This document shows, in pieces, positions 54,422 to 62,861 of a stretch of 64,000 nucleotides of DNA (within the stretch, counting starts at the first letter, position 1; each line of letters starts with the position of its first letter). The position numbers were made by a program, and so were the translations under genes. Under the pieces are notes generated by a model. That model searched no databases and was not told where the DNA came from. It was given only the letters and a program-made list of their open reading frames with translations. Source of the stretch: Gadus chalcogrammus (lineage: Eukaryota > Chordata > Actinopteri > Gadiformes > Gadidae); contig NC_079423.1 in the NCBI RefSeq assembly GCF_026213295.1, positions 18,393,007-18,457,006 on the forward strand, written 5' to 3'.

Positions 54422-55498
54422 TTAGGGGTCCAAGCCAACAGGTTGGATCCCTATTGTTTTTGTAAGGATTTTTATTATTATTATTATTATACTTCCTTCC
54501 CTAAAAGTGGGCCCACACCCCAAACCGTAAATGGTGCGGACACGCCAATTGCATGACTAGATCCATGTCTGTGATGTGTACGCAGACGACAAAATCCGGA
54601 CACGCCGGTCACTAGGTGGCGCTATACCAAGGAATACGCGTTTGGGGCTATAACTCCCACACCGAACCTCACAGAGTCCAAAAACTTGTACCCACAGATG
54701 CACTGGAGTCTGCTGCATCTTTTGGCCTAGGCCACGCCCATTTGCGTCTATGAATATTTTTCGCTAAATCGCGAAAACCGCAAAACTGTTTTTTCCCTAC
54801 TCCTCCCACATTTTTTGACCAATCGACACCAAACTTTGCACACGACATCTTCAGACCCACACGCAAAGAAATCATCAACAGTTATTTGATCCGACCTTCG
54901 ACAACGAAACGGTAGAGTTTTCAATATTGGTTTATTAGCTAAATTAGACGTGGAACATTTAAAATCCAAAAAAATCCAAAATTAGACATCGGATCGAGTC
55001 CAAATTCTACACATATGTTGGTGCTAACCTTACTGACGTACGATAAAAAATTCGGACAATTTCGCCTTTAGGGGGCGCAATAAACGAGGAAATTGTATAT
55101 CTTCTAATTGGCCAAAGGAATGTTCTTCAAACTCAAGTGAAACCATCAAGGGGCAAACCCGAGTCTATACAGAAAATATGGCTTATAATTATTAATGTGG
55201 GCGGGAGTTATTTGGCAAAGGAAAATTGTCTTTGGAAAATTTCGCCAACAGGGCGGCTCCAAAAAACGACGACATTGTCTATCTCCTATTTGGCCAATGG
55301 AATGTTCTGAAAACGCGTTTTAGGCTATAACTCCCACACCGAAGCTCCCACAGTCAAAACCTTTATATCCACATGTTGTTCACGGTAGCGTTTTGAATAC
55401 TTGCTACGCGTTGTGCCGGCGAAATGCACATTTCTTGTCGCGTTGTGCCGGCGAAATGCACACTTCTTGGACCCCTGCATAACTGCTTGCAGTTCTAG
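54422..55498 (+). repeat. Long monomer 59, present only in copy B
   Basis: It is inserted exactly between the partners of monomers 26 and 27. It is one of the more diverged long monomers: the TATA box is mutated to CTATACAGAAAATATGG, and the third core region reads GCCAACAGGGCGGCTCC. First core TCACTAGG near 54,610. The first half has the TCTGTGATGTGTACGCAGAC variant, which I see nowhere else in the window. Confidence 0.9.
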
Positions 55499-56512
55499 TT
55501 CCTATTATTCTTACCCCCCTAAAAGTGGGACCACAGCCCAAACCGTAAATGGTGCCGACACGCGAATTGCATGACTAGATCCAGATCTGTTCGGGACTAA
55601 GCAGACGACAAAATCCAGACGCGCCGGTCACTAGGTGGCGCTATACCAAGGAATACGCGTTTGGGGCTATAACTCCCACACCGAACCTCCCACATTCAAA
55701 ACCTTGTACACACAGATGCACTGGAGTCTGCTGCATCTTTTGGCCTAGGCCACGCCCATTTGCGTCTATGAATATTTTTCGCTAAATCGCGAAAACCGCA
55801 AAACTGTTTTTTCCCTACTCCTCCCACATTTCTTTACCAATCGACACCAAACTTTGCACACGGCATCTTCAGACGCACACGCAAAGAAATCATCAACACT
55901 TTTTTGATCCGACCTTCGACAACGAAACGGTAGCATTTTGAATATTTGTTTATTAGCTAAATTAGACGTGGAAAATCAAAAATACAAAAAAATACAAAAG
56001 TAGACATCGGATCGAGTCCTAATTCTACACACATGTCGGTGCTACCCTTAATGGCGTTCAATAAAGAATTCGGAATATTTCGCCATTAGGGGGCGCAATA
56101 AACAAGGAAATTGTATATCTTCTAATTGGCCGAAAGAATGTTCTTCAAACTATAAGGGAACCATCAAGGGGCAAACCCGAGTCTATATAAAAAATATGGC
56201 CAAGAATTATTAATGTGGGCGGGAGTTATTTGGCAAAGGAAAATTGTCTTTGGAAAATTTCGCCACAAGGGGGCGCAAATAAACGACGAAATAATATATC
56301 TCCTAACTGGCCAATGGAATGTTCTGAAAACGCGTTTTAGGCTATAACTCCCACACCGAAGCTCCCACAATCAAAAACGTTATATCTACAGATTCACTGG
56401 AGTCAGCTGCATCTTTTGGCATACGCCGTTCCTCAATTTCGAACACATGCTTCGCGTTGTGCCGGCGAAATGCACACTTCTTGGACCCCTGCATAACTGC
56501 TTGCAGTTCTAG
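55499..56512 (+). repeat. Long monomer 60 with TATA module
   Basis: This is the counterpart of 24,031-25,042 and the last monomer colinear with copy A. It has a TCACTAGG first core and a TATA box near 56,186. Confidence 0.92.
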
Positions 56513-57520
56513 TTATTATTCCCCCCCTAGAAGTGGGCCCACAGCACAAACCGTAAATGGTGCAGACATGCCAAATGCATGACTAGATCAAGATCCGTGG
56601 CGACTACGCAGACGACAAAATCCAGACATGCCGGCCACTAGGTGGCGCTATACCAAGGAATACGCGTTTGGGGCTATAACTCCCACACCGAACCTCCCAC
56701 AGTCAAAAACGTTATACCCACAGATGCACTGGAGTCTGCTGCATCTTTTGGGCTAGGCCACGCCCATTTGCGTCTATGAATATTTTTCGCTAAATCGCGA
56801 AAACCGCAAAACAGTTTTTTCCCTACTCCTCCCACATTTCTTGACCAATCAACACCAACCTTTGCACACGACATCTTCAGACGCACACGCAAAGGAATCA
56901 TCAACAGTTTTTTGATCCGACCTTCGACGACGAAACGGTAGCGTTTTGAATATTTGTTTATTGGCTACGTTTTACGTCGAAACGCAAAAATTCAAAGAAT
57001 ACCAAAAGTAGACGTCGGATCAAGTCCAAATTTTAGACACATGTCGGTGCTACCCTTAGTGGCGTTCAATAAAGAATTCGGAATATTTCGCCATTAGGGG
57101 GCGCAATAAACGAGGAAATTGTATATCTTCTAATTGGCCAAAGGAATGTTCTTCAAACTATAAGGGAACCATCAAGGGGCAAACCCGAGTCTATATAAAA
57201 AATATGGCCAAGAATTAATGATGTAGGCGGGAGTTATTTGGCAAAGGAAAATTGTCTTTGGAAAATTTCGCCACAAGGGGGCGCAAATAAACGGCAAAAT
57301 AATATATCTCCTAACTGGCCAATGGAATGTTCTGAAAACGCGTTTTAGGCTATAACTCCCACACCGAAGCTCCCACAATCAAAAACGTTATATCTACAGA
57401 TTCACTGGAGTCAGCTGCATCTTTTGGCATACGCCGTTCCTCAATTTCGAACACATGCTTCGCGTTGTGCCGGCGAAATGCACACTTCTTGGACCCCTGC
57501 ATAACTGCTTGCAGTTCTAG
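56513..57520 (+). repeat. Long monomer 61 with TATA module
   Basis: The leader and 5' half match monomers 23 and 55 (CCCCCCCTAGAAGTGGGCCC). The tail instead matches monomer 60, so it appears recombinant. The TATA box is near 57,193. Confidence 0.9.
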
Positions 57521-59139
57521 TTATTCTTCCCGCCATAGAAGTGGGACTACAGCCCAAACCGTAAATGGTGCACACACGCCAATTGCATGACTAGATCCAG
57601 GTCCGGCACCGCTACTCAGATAACCAAATCCAGACACGCCGGCCTCTAGGTGGCGCTATACCAACGAATACGCGTTTGGGGCTATAACTCCCACACCGAA
57701 CGTCCCAGAGTCCAAAAACTTGTACACACAGATGCACTGGAGTCTGCTGCATCTTTTGGCCTGGGCCACGCCCATTTGCGTCTATGAATATTTTTCGCTA
57801 AATCGCGAAAACCGCAAAACTGTTTTTTCCCTACTCCTCCCACATTTCTTGACCAATCAACACCAAACTTTGCACACGACATCTTCAGACGCACACGCAA
57901 AGGAATCATCAACAGTTTTTTGATCCGACCTTCGACGACGAAACGGTAGCATTTTGAATATTGGTATATTAGCTAAATTAGACGTGGAAAATCAAAAATC
58001 CAGAAAAATCCAAAAGTAGACATCGGAACGAGTCCAAATACAGACATGTTGGTTCTAACCTTAATGTCGTTCGATAAAAATTTCGGAAAATTTCGCCATT
58101 AGGGGGCGCCATAAACAAGGAAATTGTATATCTTCTAAAAAAAATTGCCGCAAACTGACTTCTCGCTACTCCTACCACAGTCAAATCCTTTGTATCCACA
58201 GGTTCAGGGTAGTGTTTTGAACACATGCTTCGCGTTGCACCGGCGAAACGCACATTTCTTGTCGCGTTGTGCCGGCGAAATGCACACTTCTTGGACCCCT
58301 GCATAACTGCTTGCAGTTCTAGTTATTATACTTCCAAGGTTAGAAGTGGTACTACAGCCCAAACCGTAAATGGTGCACACAAGCCAATTACATGACTAGA
58401 TCCAGGTACGTGTAGACTACGCAGACGAAAAAATCCAGACCTGCCGGTCACTAGGTGGCGCTATACCTCGGAAAACGTGTTTGGGGCTATAACTCCCACA
58501 CCGAACCTCCCACAGTCCAAAAACGTGTACACACAGATGCACTGGAGTCTGCTGCATCTTGTGGCCTAGGCCACGCCCATTTGCGTCTATGAATATTTTT
58601 CGCTAAATCGCGAAAACCGCAAAACTGTATTTTCGCTACTCCTCCCACATTTCTTGACCAATTGACACAAAACTTTGCACACGGCATCTTCAGACGCACA
58701 CGCAAAGAAATCATCAACAGTTTTTTGATCCGACCTTTCACGACGAAACGGTAGAGTTTTGAATATTTGTTTATTAGCTAAATTAGACGTGGAAAATTAA
58801 AAATCCAAAAAAATCCAAAATTAGACATCGGATCGAGTCCAAATTCTACACACATGTTGGTGCTAACCTTAATGACGTTCGATAAAAATTTCGGACAATT
58901 TCGAAGTTAGGGGGCGCAATAAACGAGGAAATTGTATATCTTCTACAAAATTTCACCTCGAAAACGCTACACTGACTTCTCGCTACTCCTACCACAGTCA
59001 AATCCTTTGTATCCACAGGTTCAGGGTAGCGTTTTAAACACATGCTTCGCGTTGTGCCGGCGAAACGCACATTTCTTGTCGCGTTGTGCCGGCGAAATGC
59101 ACACTTCTTGGACCCCTGCATAACTGCTTGCAGTTCTAG
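57521..59139 (+). repeat. Short monomers 62-63 at the array edge
   Basis: The junction is at 58,322. First cores are CCTCTAGG (near 57,648) and TCACTAGG (near 58,448). These edge monomers carry more private changes than internal ones, for example CAAGGTTAGAAGTGG, TTTCGAAGTTAGGGGGCGC and TTTCACCTCGAAAACG. Monomer 63 ends with the full terminal hairpin and CTAG at 59,139. Confidence 0.9.
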
Positions 59140-59371
59140 TGGGTATTGTTGGTGCAGCGTTAGACACTGGGTCTGTTCGAAACCGCATACTTGCTTACTA
59201 CGCTTACTAACTATGACGTCAAATTGAGTAAGCGAGAATTTAGTAAGCGAGTTTAGGTAAGCGAGTAGTATCCGAATGTCTTCTACTTCCGGAAAGATTT
59301 TGAGTAAGCATCGCTAGCTTACTAGACGTACTAAACTGCCCCAGAATGCACTGCGTCTATTCAAAAATAAA
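59140..59371 (+). other. Array flank and left end region of the Harbinger transposon
   Basis: The first 29 bp (59,140-59,168) match neither the satellite nor the transposon. A candidate terminal sequence GGGTCTGTTCGAAACCGC begins at 59,169. It is followed by a subterminal cluster of direct and inverted GTAAGCGAG / CTTACTA motifs (about 59,190-59,270 and 59,300-59,335). Such clusters are typical transposase-binding regions, and this one would also be the promoter and 5' UTR of the plus-strand gene. I see no clear TATA box. Confidence 0.5.
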
Positions 59372-59426
59372 ATGGAAGCAATGGCGCTAAACACGGAGCC
59401 GCAGCAGAGCCCACAGCCATACCGAT
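59372..59426 (+). CDS. Exon 1 of the Myb/SANT-like gene
   Basis: It encodes MEAMALNTEPQQSPQPYR plus the first base of W19, and ends at a strong GTAAGT donor (59,427). The start follows AATAAAATGG, with A at -3 and G at +4. Confidence 0.7.
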
Positions 59427-60805
59427 GTAAGTGAATCGTCTATTACCAATCGTATGTGGTCAACATATATTTGATTGATTAGATTTTTTAGGATGAACGT
59501 AGCTTTGTTGTAGTCCAACATGTGTTTAAAGTTACCGTTCTTGATGACTAAAGGGTCAGCCTGTTGATAGCTATATAGCATGTAAATAAACGGGTAACAG
59601 TAATGCAAGTGATATCACCGTAGTTTTAATTAATTAACGTCACCAGCTGCGTTTCTATCCCCCTGCTACCATCGATAAAAAGTATGTGCGTTATTGATCG
59701 TTTAAGGGACTGATGAAGACACGGAGGCGCTTATCAGGTGGAGAGGGGCCAATGATGTGTTCTTCACGGGGAGGCGCAATGCCTCCATGTCCGGATTTCA
59801 GTAAGACACCACTTTTCAATTGTGTTATCTTACGTTTTATATAGAGGCACGAAAATATATCAAAGGGTTGAGGGTTACCTTTGTGCTCTCATGAGAAGTG
59901 TGTTTGTAAAAATAGGCTATTGGATGAGACGAGTTAGTTTAGTTGCCCCTTTCATAAGTTTATGCTAATTTGACCAATGTTATTTGTGTAGGACCTATAT
60001 AAAGGACATGGAGCTGGAGGGGAAAGTAGAGGCCCTCTGGGCAAAAAAAAAGTGGGAGAATTTAAAACAAAAATACAAGGTGAGTCCAGGTATCATATTT
60101 CACCTTAGCTTGCCTTAAAAAAGAAATGCTCCTGAAAAGCAAAACTGTTTATCCGTAATCTCTTCAAAAGAAAATCTGGAGGCTTGTATAGTGCATTTCA
60201 GATCCCAGTAAACCACATACGTAACTGATGAATAAAAAAGGCCACAGCAAACTAACGTTGTAACCTGTGAATCATAGTTATCAGATGTTTCTTTGTTTTA
60301 GGAATTGAAAGCCCCAAGGACGGGCGTAAGCACAGAGGGAGGAGAGGCCACTGCAGCAAACTGGAAGTGGTTTGTTCTCATGGATGAGGTGATGGGGCAC
60401 CGCCCAGCGATCACTCCACCAAACCCCATCTCCTCAGCCATGGGAACAAACTCTGCTGCAGTGGCCTCTCCTCAGGAGGAAGAGGGGGAGTCCACTCCGT
60501 GCTCCAAACGAAAGAGGGAGCCGGAGTGGCTCTCCTATGTTAGGAAAATGGAAGAGAAGGAAGAGGAAAAGGAAAGGAGGGCGGAAGAGAGAGAGGAGCA
60601 GAAAGAGAGAGAGGAACTACAGAGAGAAGAGAGGAAGGAGAGAGAAAAGAGAGAGGAAGACAGAAGGAGAGAGAGAGAGTGGCGAGAATGGATGGATGCG
60701 AGGCAAAGAGAGGAAAGAAGAGAGAGAGCGGAGAGGGACAGGGACAATATGGCCAGGGAGGAAAGGCTGCTTGCCCTCTTAGAGGCCATAACAAAAAAAT
60801 ATTAA
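59372..60805 (+). CDS. Harbinger Myb/SANT-like DNA-binding protein (four exons, 246 aa)
   Basis: I join 59,372-59,426, 59,707-59,800, 59,992-60,079 and 60,302-60,805. The introns have GTAAGT, GTAAGA and GTGAGT donors and AG acceptors, and all phases are compatible. The N-terminal half is a trihelix/MADF-like fold (Myb_DNA-bind_4/5 type). It starts at W19-TDEDTEALIRW-R31, followed by FFTGRRNASMSGF at 37-49, then ALWAKKKWENLKQKY at 64-78 and NWKWFVLMDEVMGHRP at 99-114. Regularly spaced tryptophans 19, 30, 66, 71, 100 and 102 are the family hallmark. A basic KRKR (148-151) could be a nuclear signal. Residues about 155-235 are an extremely charged E/K/R-rich helix, probably a coiled coil, ending in LLALLEAITKKY. 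In the family this protein binds the element ends and partners the transposase encoded just downstream on the other strand. ATG 59,381 is an alternative start three codons later. A stand-alone reading of the last exon would miss the DNA-binding domain. Confidence 0.8.
59707..59800 (+). CDS. Exon 2 of the Myb/SANT-like gene
   Basis: The acceptor TTTAAG precedes GGACTGATG. The split codon T|GG restores the invariant tryptophan of the W-T-x-E-D-T motif, which is good evidence for this junction. The donor is GTAAGA at 59,801. Confidence 0.75.
59992..60079 (+). CDS. Exon 3 of the Myb/SANT-like gene
   Basis: The acceptor is TTGTGTAG. The exon encodes TYIKDMELEGKVEALWAKKK and then WENLKQKYK, the second helix block of the domain. 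The donor is GTGAGT at 60,080 in phase 0. Confidence 0.75.
60302..60805 (+). CDS. Exon 4 of the Myb/SANT-like gene
   Basis: The acceptor TTGTTTTAG precedes GAATTGAAAGCC. It carries the third tryptophan block (NWKWFVLMDEV) and the charged C-terminal helix, and ends at TAA 60,803-60,805. The coding strand between about 60,541 and 60,760 is almost pure purine (GA-rich), which gives long misleading open frames in other phases. Confidence 0.85.
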   Translation, partial: ELKAPRTGVSTEGGEATAANWKWFVLMDEVMGHRPAITPPNPISSAMGTNSAAVASPQEEEGESTPCSKRKREPEWLSYVRKMEEKEEEKERRAEEREEQKEREELQREERKEREKREEDRRREREWREWMDARQREERRERAERDRDNMAREERLLALLEAITKKY

Positions 60806-60810
60806 ATAAA
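60805..60810 (+). terminator. Polyadenylation signal overlapping the stop codon
   Basis: AATAAA starts on the last base of the TAA stop of the Myb/SANT-like gene, giving a nearly absent 3' UTR. GT/T-rich sequence (TTTCCTCTTTTGTTGC) follows about 15-30 bp downstream, as expected for a cleavage region. Confidence 0.6.
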
Positions 60811-60932
60811 GTCTATTTGAACCGTTTCCTCTTTTGTTGCAGATAATTCTGAAGGATTATAAAGAGTAAAGGGAGGCAGTAATAACATGATATTGAAATA
60901 TAATATAATTAAATGATTTAATTTATGATTTA
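60811..60932. other. AT-rich spacer
   Basis: Apart from the downstream T/G-rich element of the preceding polyadenylation site I see no feature. It leads into the 133-bp tandem repeat. Confidence 0.6.
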
Positions 60933-61377
60933 GTTATCATGTTAGATCTAATTAAAACTGATCAGAAAAATCAAAGGTGAATGAAAAACATGCCAAATAT
61001 GTACAATAACAAGCATTGATATGGGATTAGAATAAAGAGATATCAATATAACTATGTACATTAATTGGTTATCATGTTAGATCTAATCAAAACTGATCAG
61101 AAAAATCAAAGGTGAATGAAAAACATGCCAAATATGTACAATAACAAGCATTGATTTGGCTAGAATAAAGAGATATCAATATAACTATGTACATTAATTG
61201 GTTATCATGTTAGATCTAATTAAAACTGATCAGAAAAATCAAAGGTGAATGAAAAACATGCCAAATATGTACAATAACAAGCATTGATTTGGCTAGAATA
61301 AAGAGATATCAATATAACTATGTACATTAATTGGTTATCATGTTAGATCTAATTAAAACTGATCAGAAAAATCAAAC
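60933..61377 (+). repeat. 133-bp tandem repeat, about 3.3 copies
   Basis: Units begin with GTTATCATGTTAGATCTAAT at 60,933, 61,068, 61,201 and 61,334, giving periods of 135, 133 and 133 bp. The last is a partial copy of about 44 bp. Each full unit contains AGAATAAAGAG, so the array holds three additional plus-strand AATAAA signals between the two convergent genes. Copies differ by a few bases, mainly GATATGGGATTAG against GATTTGGCTAG. Confidence 0.93.
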
Positions 61378-61473
61378 TGAAGTAAAAAAAACAATATAAC
61401 TACATTTATTTGTTATCATTTATATCTATTTACATTTGTGTGCTATAACTATTAACATATTTTTTTTATGTTT

Positions 61474-61479
61474 TTTATT
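61474..61479 (-). terminator. Polyadenylation signal of the transposase gene
   Basis: AATAAA on the minus strand lies 21 bp beyond the TGA stop. A second minus-strand AATAAA is at 61,405-61,410. The two genes therefore terminate toward each other across the tandem repeat. Confidence 0.6.
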
Positions 61480-61499
61480 TTTTTATATTTACAAGATAA

Positions 61500-62555
61500 T
61501 CAACAATAATCATGTTCCAGAAGAACAGGAATCCTGAGCTCAGGAGCAGGAGCAGCAGACACTGCAGCTGCGAGTCTGTCCCGAAGAGTTTCCCCCGACT
61601 GCTGCTGGCACTCTTGGGCAACCTCATCCCCATCTCCGTTGTCGTCGTCCTCCTCCTCAGGCTCCAGGATGTCCCCAGTGCCGATGCACAGGTTGTGCAG
61701 GAAGAGGCAGTCGATGATCACCTCCGACACAAACTCCACCTTCACCTCAAGGGCCTTTAAAAAGATGGAGCGCCACCTGGTCTTCAGCACCCCAAAGGCC
61801 CTCTCCACCACACACCTTGCCCTCGACATCTTCGCATTATAGCGACCCTGGACAGCGTTGCGGACAGGCTCCCGGTAGGGGGTCAGCAGACGGATCGGCT
61901 GAGCCAGGCAAGGATACCCTCCGTCGCCAAGGAGGCACCAACCTGGAGGGGGGTAAAGCTGGTGCACGTAGAAAGGGCTGCTCTTCAGGACCCTGGCGTC
62001 GTGCACCGAGCCAGGGAAGCCCACGTGCACATCCAAAAAGCGACCTTTATGGTCGCAGATGGCCTGAAACTGTATGGAGTGGAACAGCTTTCGGTTGAAG
62101 TAATCTGCAGCGAAGGCTCCAGGGGGCACAATGCGAACGTGGCATCCATCAATGGCCCCTGCCACATTGCCAAAAGCCGGGGATCCTGCCAGCTGCTGGA
62201 ACCCAGCCCCAATTTCTGGCAGCTCATCCCTGCTCGGAAAGTGGATCTGCTGCCTGAAAATTTGTTGGATGCCTTTGCTCACCCTGTGAACCAAATCGTG
62301 GCATGTCGTGCGGGGAATGTCGAAGGCCTCCGACACCACTCGATAGGACGTTCCACACGCCAGCCAGAACAGGAACACCAGCACCTCAAAGGCCTTCCCC
62401 CACCCGTGGTCGACCGGCCCCTGGAGACGGTGGACCAGGCTATCCAGCGTAGGCCTGGAAAGGCGGAAGTCCTTCCTTAGGTCACCGTCTTCAAAGTAGA
62501 GGCGCACCAGGGGAACATGAATGTTCAGCCTGGAATATGGCCCTCTTGCACCAAC
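61500..62555 (-). CDS. Harbinger DDE transposase (HARBI1-like), main exon
   Basis: The frame is open from a splice acceptor (AATTTACAG, AG at 62,557-62,556) to TGA at 61,502-61,500. The upstream in-frame ATG at 62,576 lies inside the presumed intron and is probably not the start. Numbered from that ATG, residues 8-358 hold an N-terminal helical part with LFWLACGTSYRVVSEAFDIP (69-88, a helix-turn-helix-like region) and then the DDE_Tnp_4 nuclease core. The presumed metal-binding residues by family alignment are D143 in AIDGCHV, D193 in FPGSVHDARV, D218 in LGDGGYP and E258 in VVERAFG. LTPYR (231-235) and RSIFLKAL are also typical. An acidic tract EPEEEDDDNGDGDE (305-318) precedes the C-terminus. 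In the family it cuts and pastes the element into TWA targets together with the Myb-like partner. No frameshift or missing catalytic residue is visible, so it may be active if the 5' exon is intact. Confidence 0.9.
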   Translation of the reverse strand, partial: VGARGPYSRLNIHVPLVRLYFEDGDLRKDFRLSRPTLDSLVHRLQGPVDHGWGKAFEVLVFLFWLACGTSYRVVSEAFDIPRTTCHDLVHRVSKGIQQIFRQQIHFPSRDELPEIGAGFQQLAGSPAFGNVAGAIDGCHVRIVPPGAFAADYFNRKLFHSIQFQAICDHKGRFLDVHVGFPGSVHDARVLKSSPFYVHQLYPPPGWCLLGDGGYPCLAQPIRLLTPYREPVRNAVQGRYNAKMSRARCVVERAFGVLKTRWRSIFLKALEVKVEFVSEVIIDCLFLHNLCIGTGDILEPEEEDDDNGDGDEVAQECQQQSGETLRDRLAAAVSAAPAPELRIPVLLEHDYC

Positions 62556-62861
62556 CTGTAAATTATAATTATACATTCAATATCATTATTTATTCCAATC
62601 ATGTATTTATTTATTTATTTGTTCATTGTTTATTTAAATGTATGTTCTTATATATTAAACCATTTAATCACATCAAATTATTTGTGTACTGCGTTAATAA
62701 TGATTTATTCATATCTATTTATTCTTACTATGTATAGGCTATTAGATTATTTATTTAAATGTATTCCTACTGTCTTATAGCCTGTAAATGCTGCTTCCCA
62801 TATGGTTTCTGCCATATTATGAATACTATTCATCATATCAAGTGTATTGATCAGTATTACA
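62556..62861 (-). other. Presumed 5' intron of the transposase gene, proximal part
   Basis: This stretch is very AT-rich (TTATTTATTTATTTATTTG near 62,600) with no supported coding frame. It ends where the hAT MITE is inserted. Confidence 0.5.
62854..62861 (+). repeat. Left 8-bp target-site duplication of the hAT element
   Basis: GTATTACA lies immediately left of TAGGGATGC and is repeated exactly at 63,788-63,795. Confidence 0.92.

Larger units (their letters stand above)
31238..56512 (+). repeat. Higher-order repeat, copy B
   Basis: This is the second, near-identical copy of the order of monomers seen at 1-25,042. Diagnostic oddities recur in the same order: the GAACACTAGG core variant, the TCCCTAGG core variant, the four-copy 55-bp minisatellite, the long (ATT)n run and the extra-long monomers. 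Homology ends at 56,512. The next monomer there (56,513-57,520) instead resembles the start of 50,060-51,501, whereas copy A continues with a different monomer. A true segmental or higher-order duplication and an uncollapsed-haplotype assembly artefact are both possible. Confidence 0.9.
234..58461 (+). promoter_or_regulatory. About 63 primary CTCF-like core motifs, one per monomer
   Basis: Each monomer has one copy of CCACTAGGTGGCGC or a near variant, always on the plus strand. This 14-mer fits the published degenerate CTCF core CCASYAGRKGGCRS at every position. Roughly two thirds are perfect; others begin TCAC, TCCC, ACAC or CCACAAGG. Approximate starts (within 10 bp) in copy A and the bridge are: 234, 1032, 1816, 2746, 3753, 5150, 5963, 6833, 8063, 8893, 9688, 10483, 11337, 12175, 13001, 13788, 14651, 15437, 16249, 17060, 17931, 19006, 19866, 21236, 22167, 23142, 24157, 25280, 26077, 27254, 28334, 29777 and 30599. 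In the rest: 31471, 32267, 33051, 33979, 34990, 36387, 37200, 38070, 39302, 40128, 40927, 41718, 42563, 43389, 44180, 45046, 45832, 46645, 47455, 48329, 49400, 50256, 51627, 52556, 53536, 54610, 55630, 56637, 57648 and 58448. Motif presence is seen; protein binding is inferred. Confidence 0.6.
1..59139 (+). repeat. Macrosatellite array of about 63 direct tandem monomers
   Basis: The same block recurs head to tail throughout, always on the same strand. It runs in order: AGTGGG-CCACAGCCCAAACC, a CTCF-like core, GGGGCTATAACTCCCACACC, a TTTTCGC..GCGAAAA palindrome, GACGACGAAACGG, AGGGGGCGCAATAAACGAGG, two copies of a GTGCCGGCGAAATGCACA tract, and a terminal hairpin. Spacing of the first CTCF-like core from monomer to monomer ranges from about 783 to 1,443 bp and averages about 0.94 kb. 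Length classes are set by optional modules rather than by random drift. The left edge of the array lies outside the window. The right edge is at 59,139, where monomer 63 stops at its normal CTAG end and unrelated sequence begins. Open frames within it are short, recur only because the repeat recurs, and are broken by indels in sister monomers, so I treat the array as non-coding. I do not recognise a named satellite family. Confidence 0.97.

Noticed and set aside
59141..59168. Search for a TTA/TAA target duplication at the Harbinger left end
   Set aside because: TTA occurs at GCGTTAGACACT but is not adjacent to the proposed terminus, and the right end is missing, so no duplication can be assigned.
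60535..60794. Ser/Leu-rich minus-strand and Arg/Glu-rich plus-strand frames in exon 4
   Set aside because: They are reflections of the purine-rich coding tract in other phases. The real frame is supported by splicing and the tryptophan motif.
61512..62480. Plus-strand frames opposite the transposase
   Set aside because: They are antisense shadows of the DDE exon, with no independent motif.
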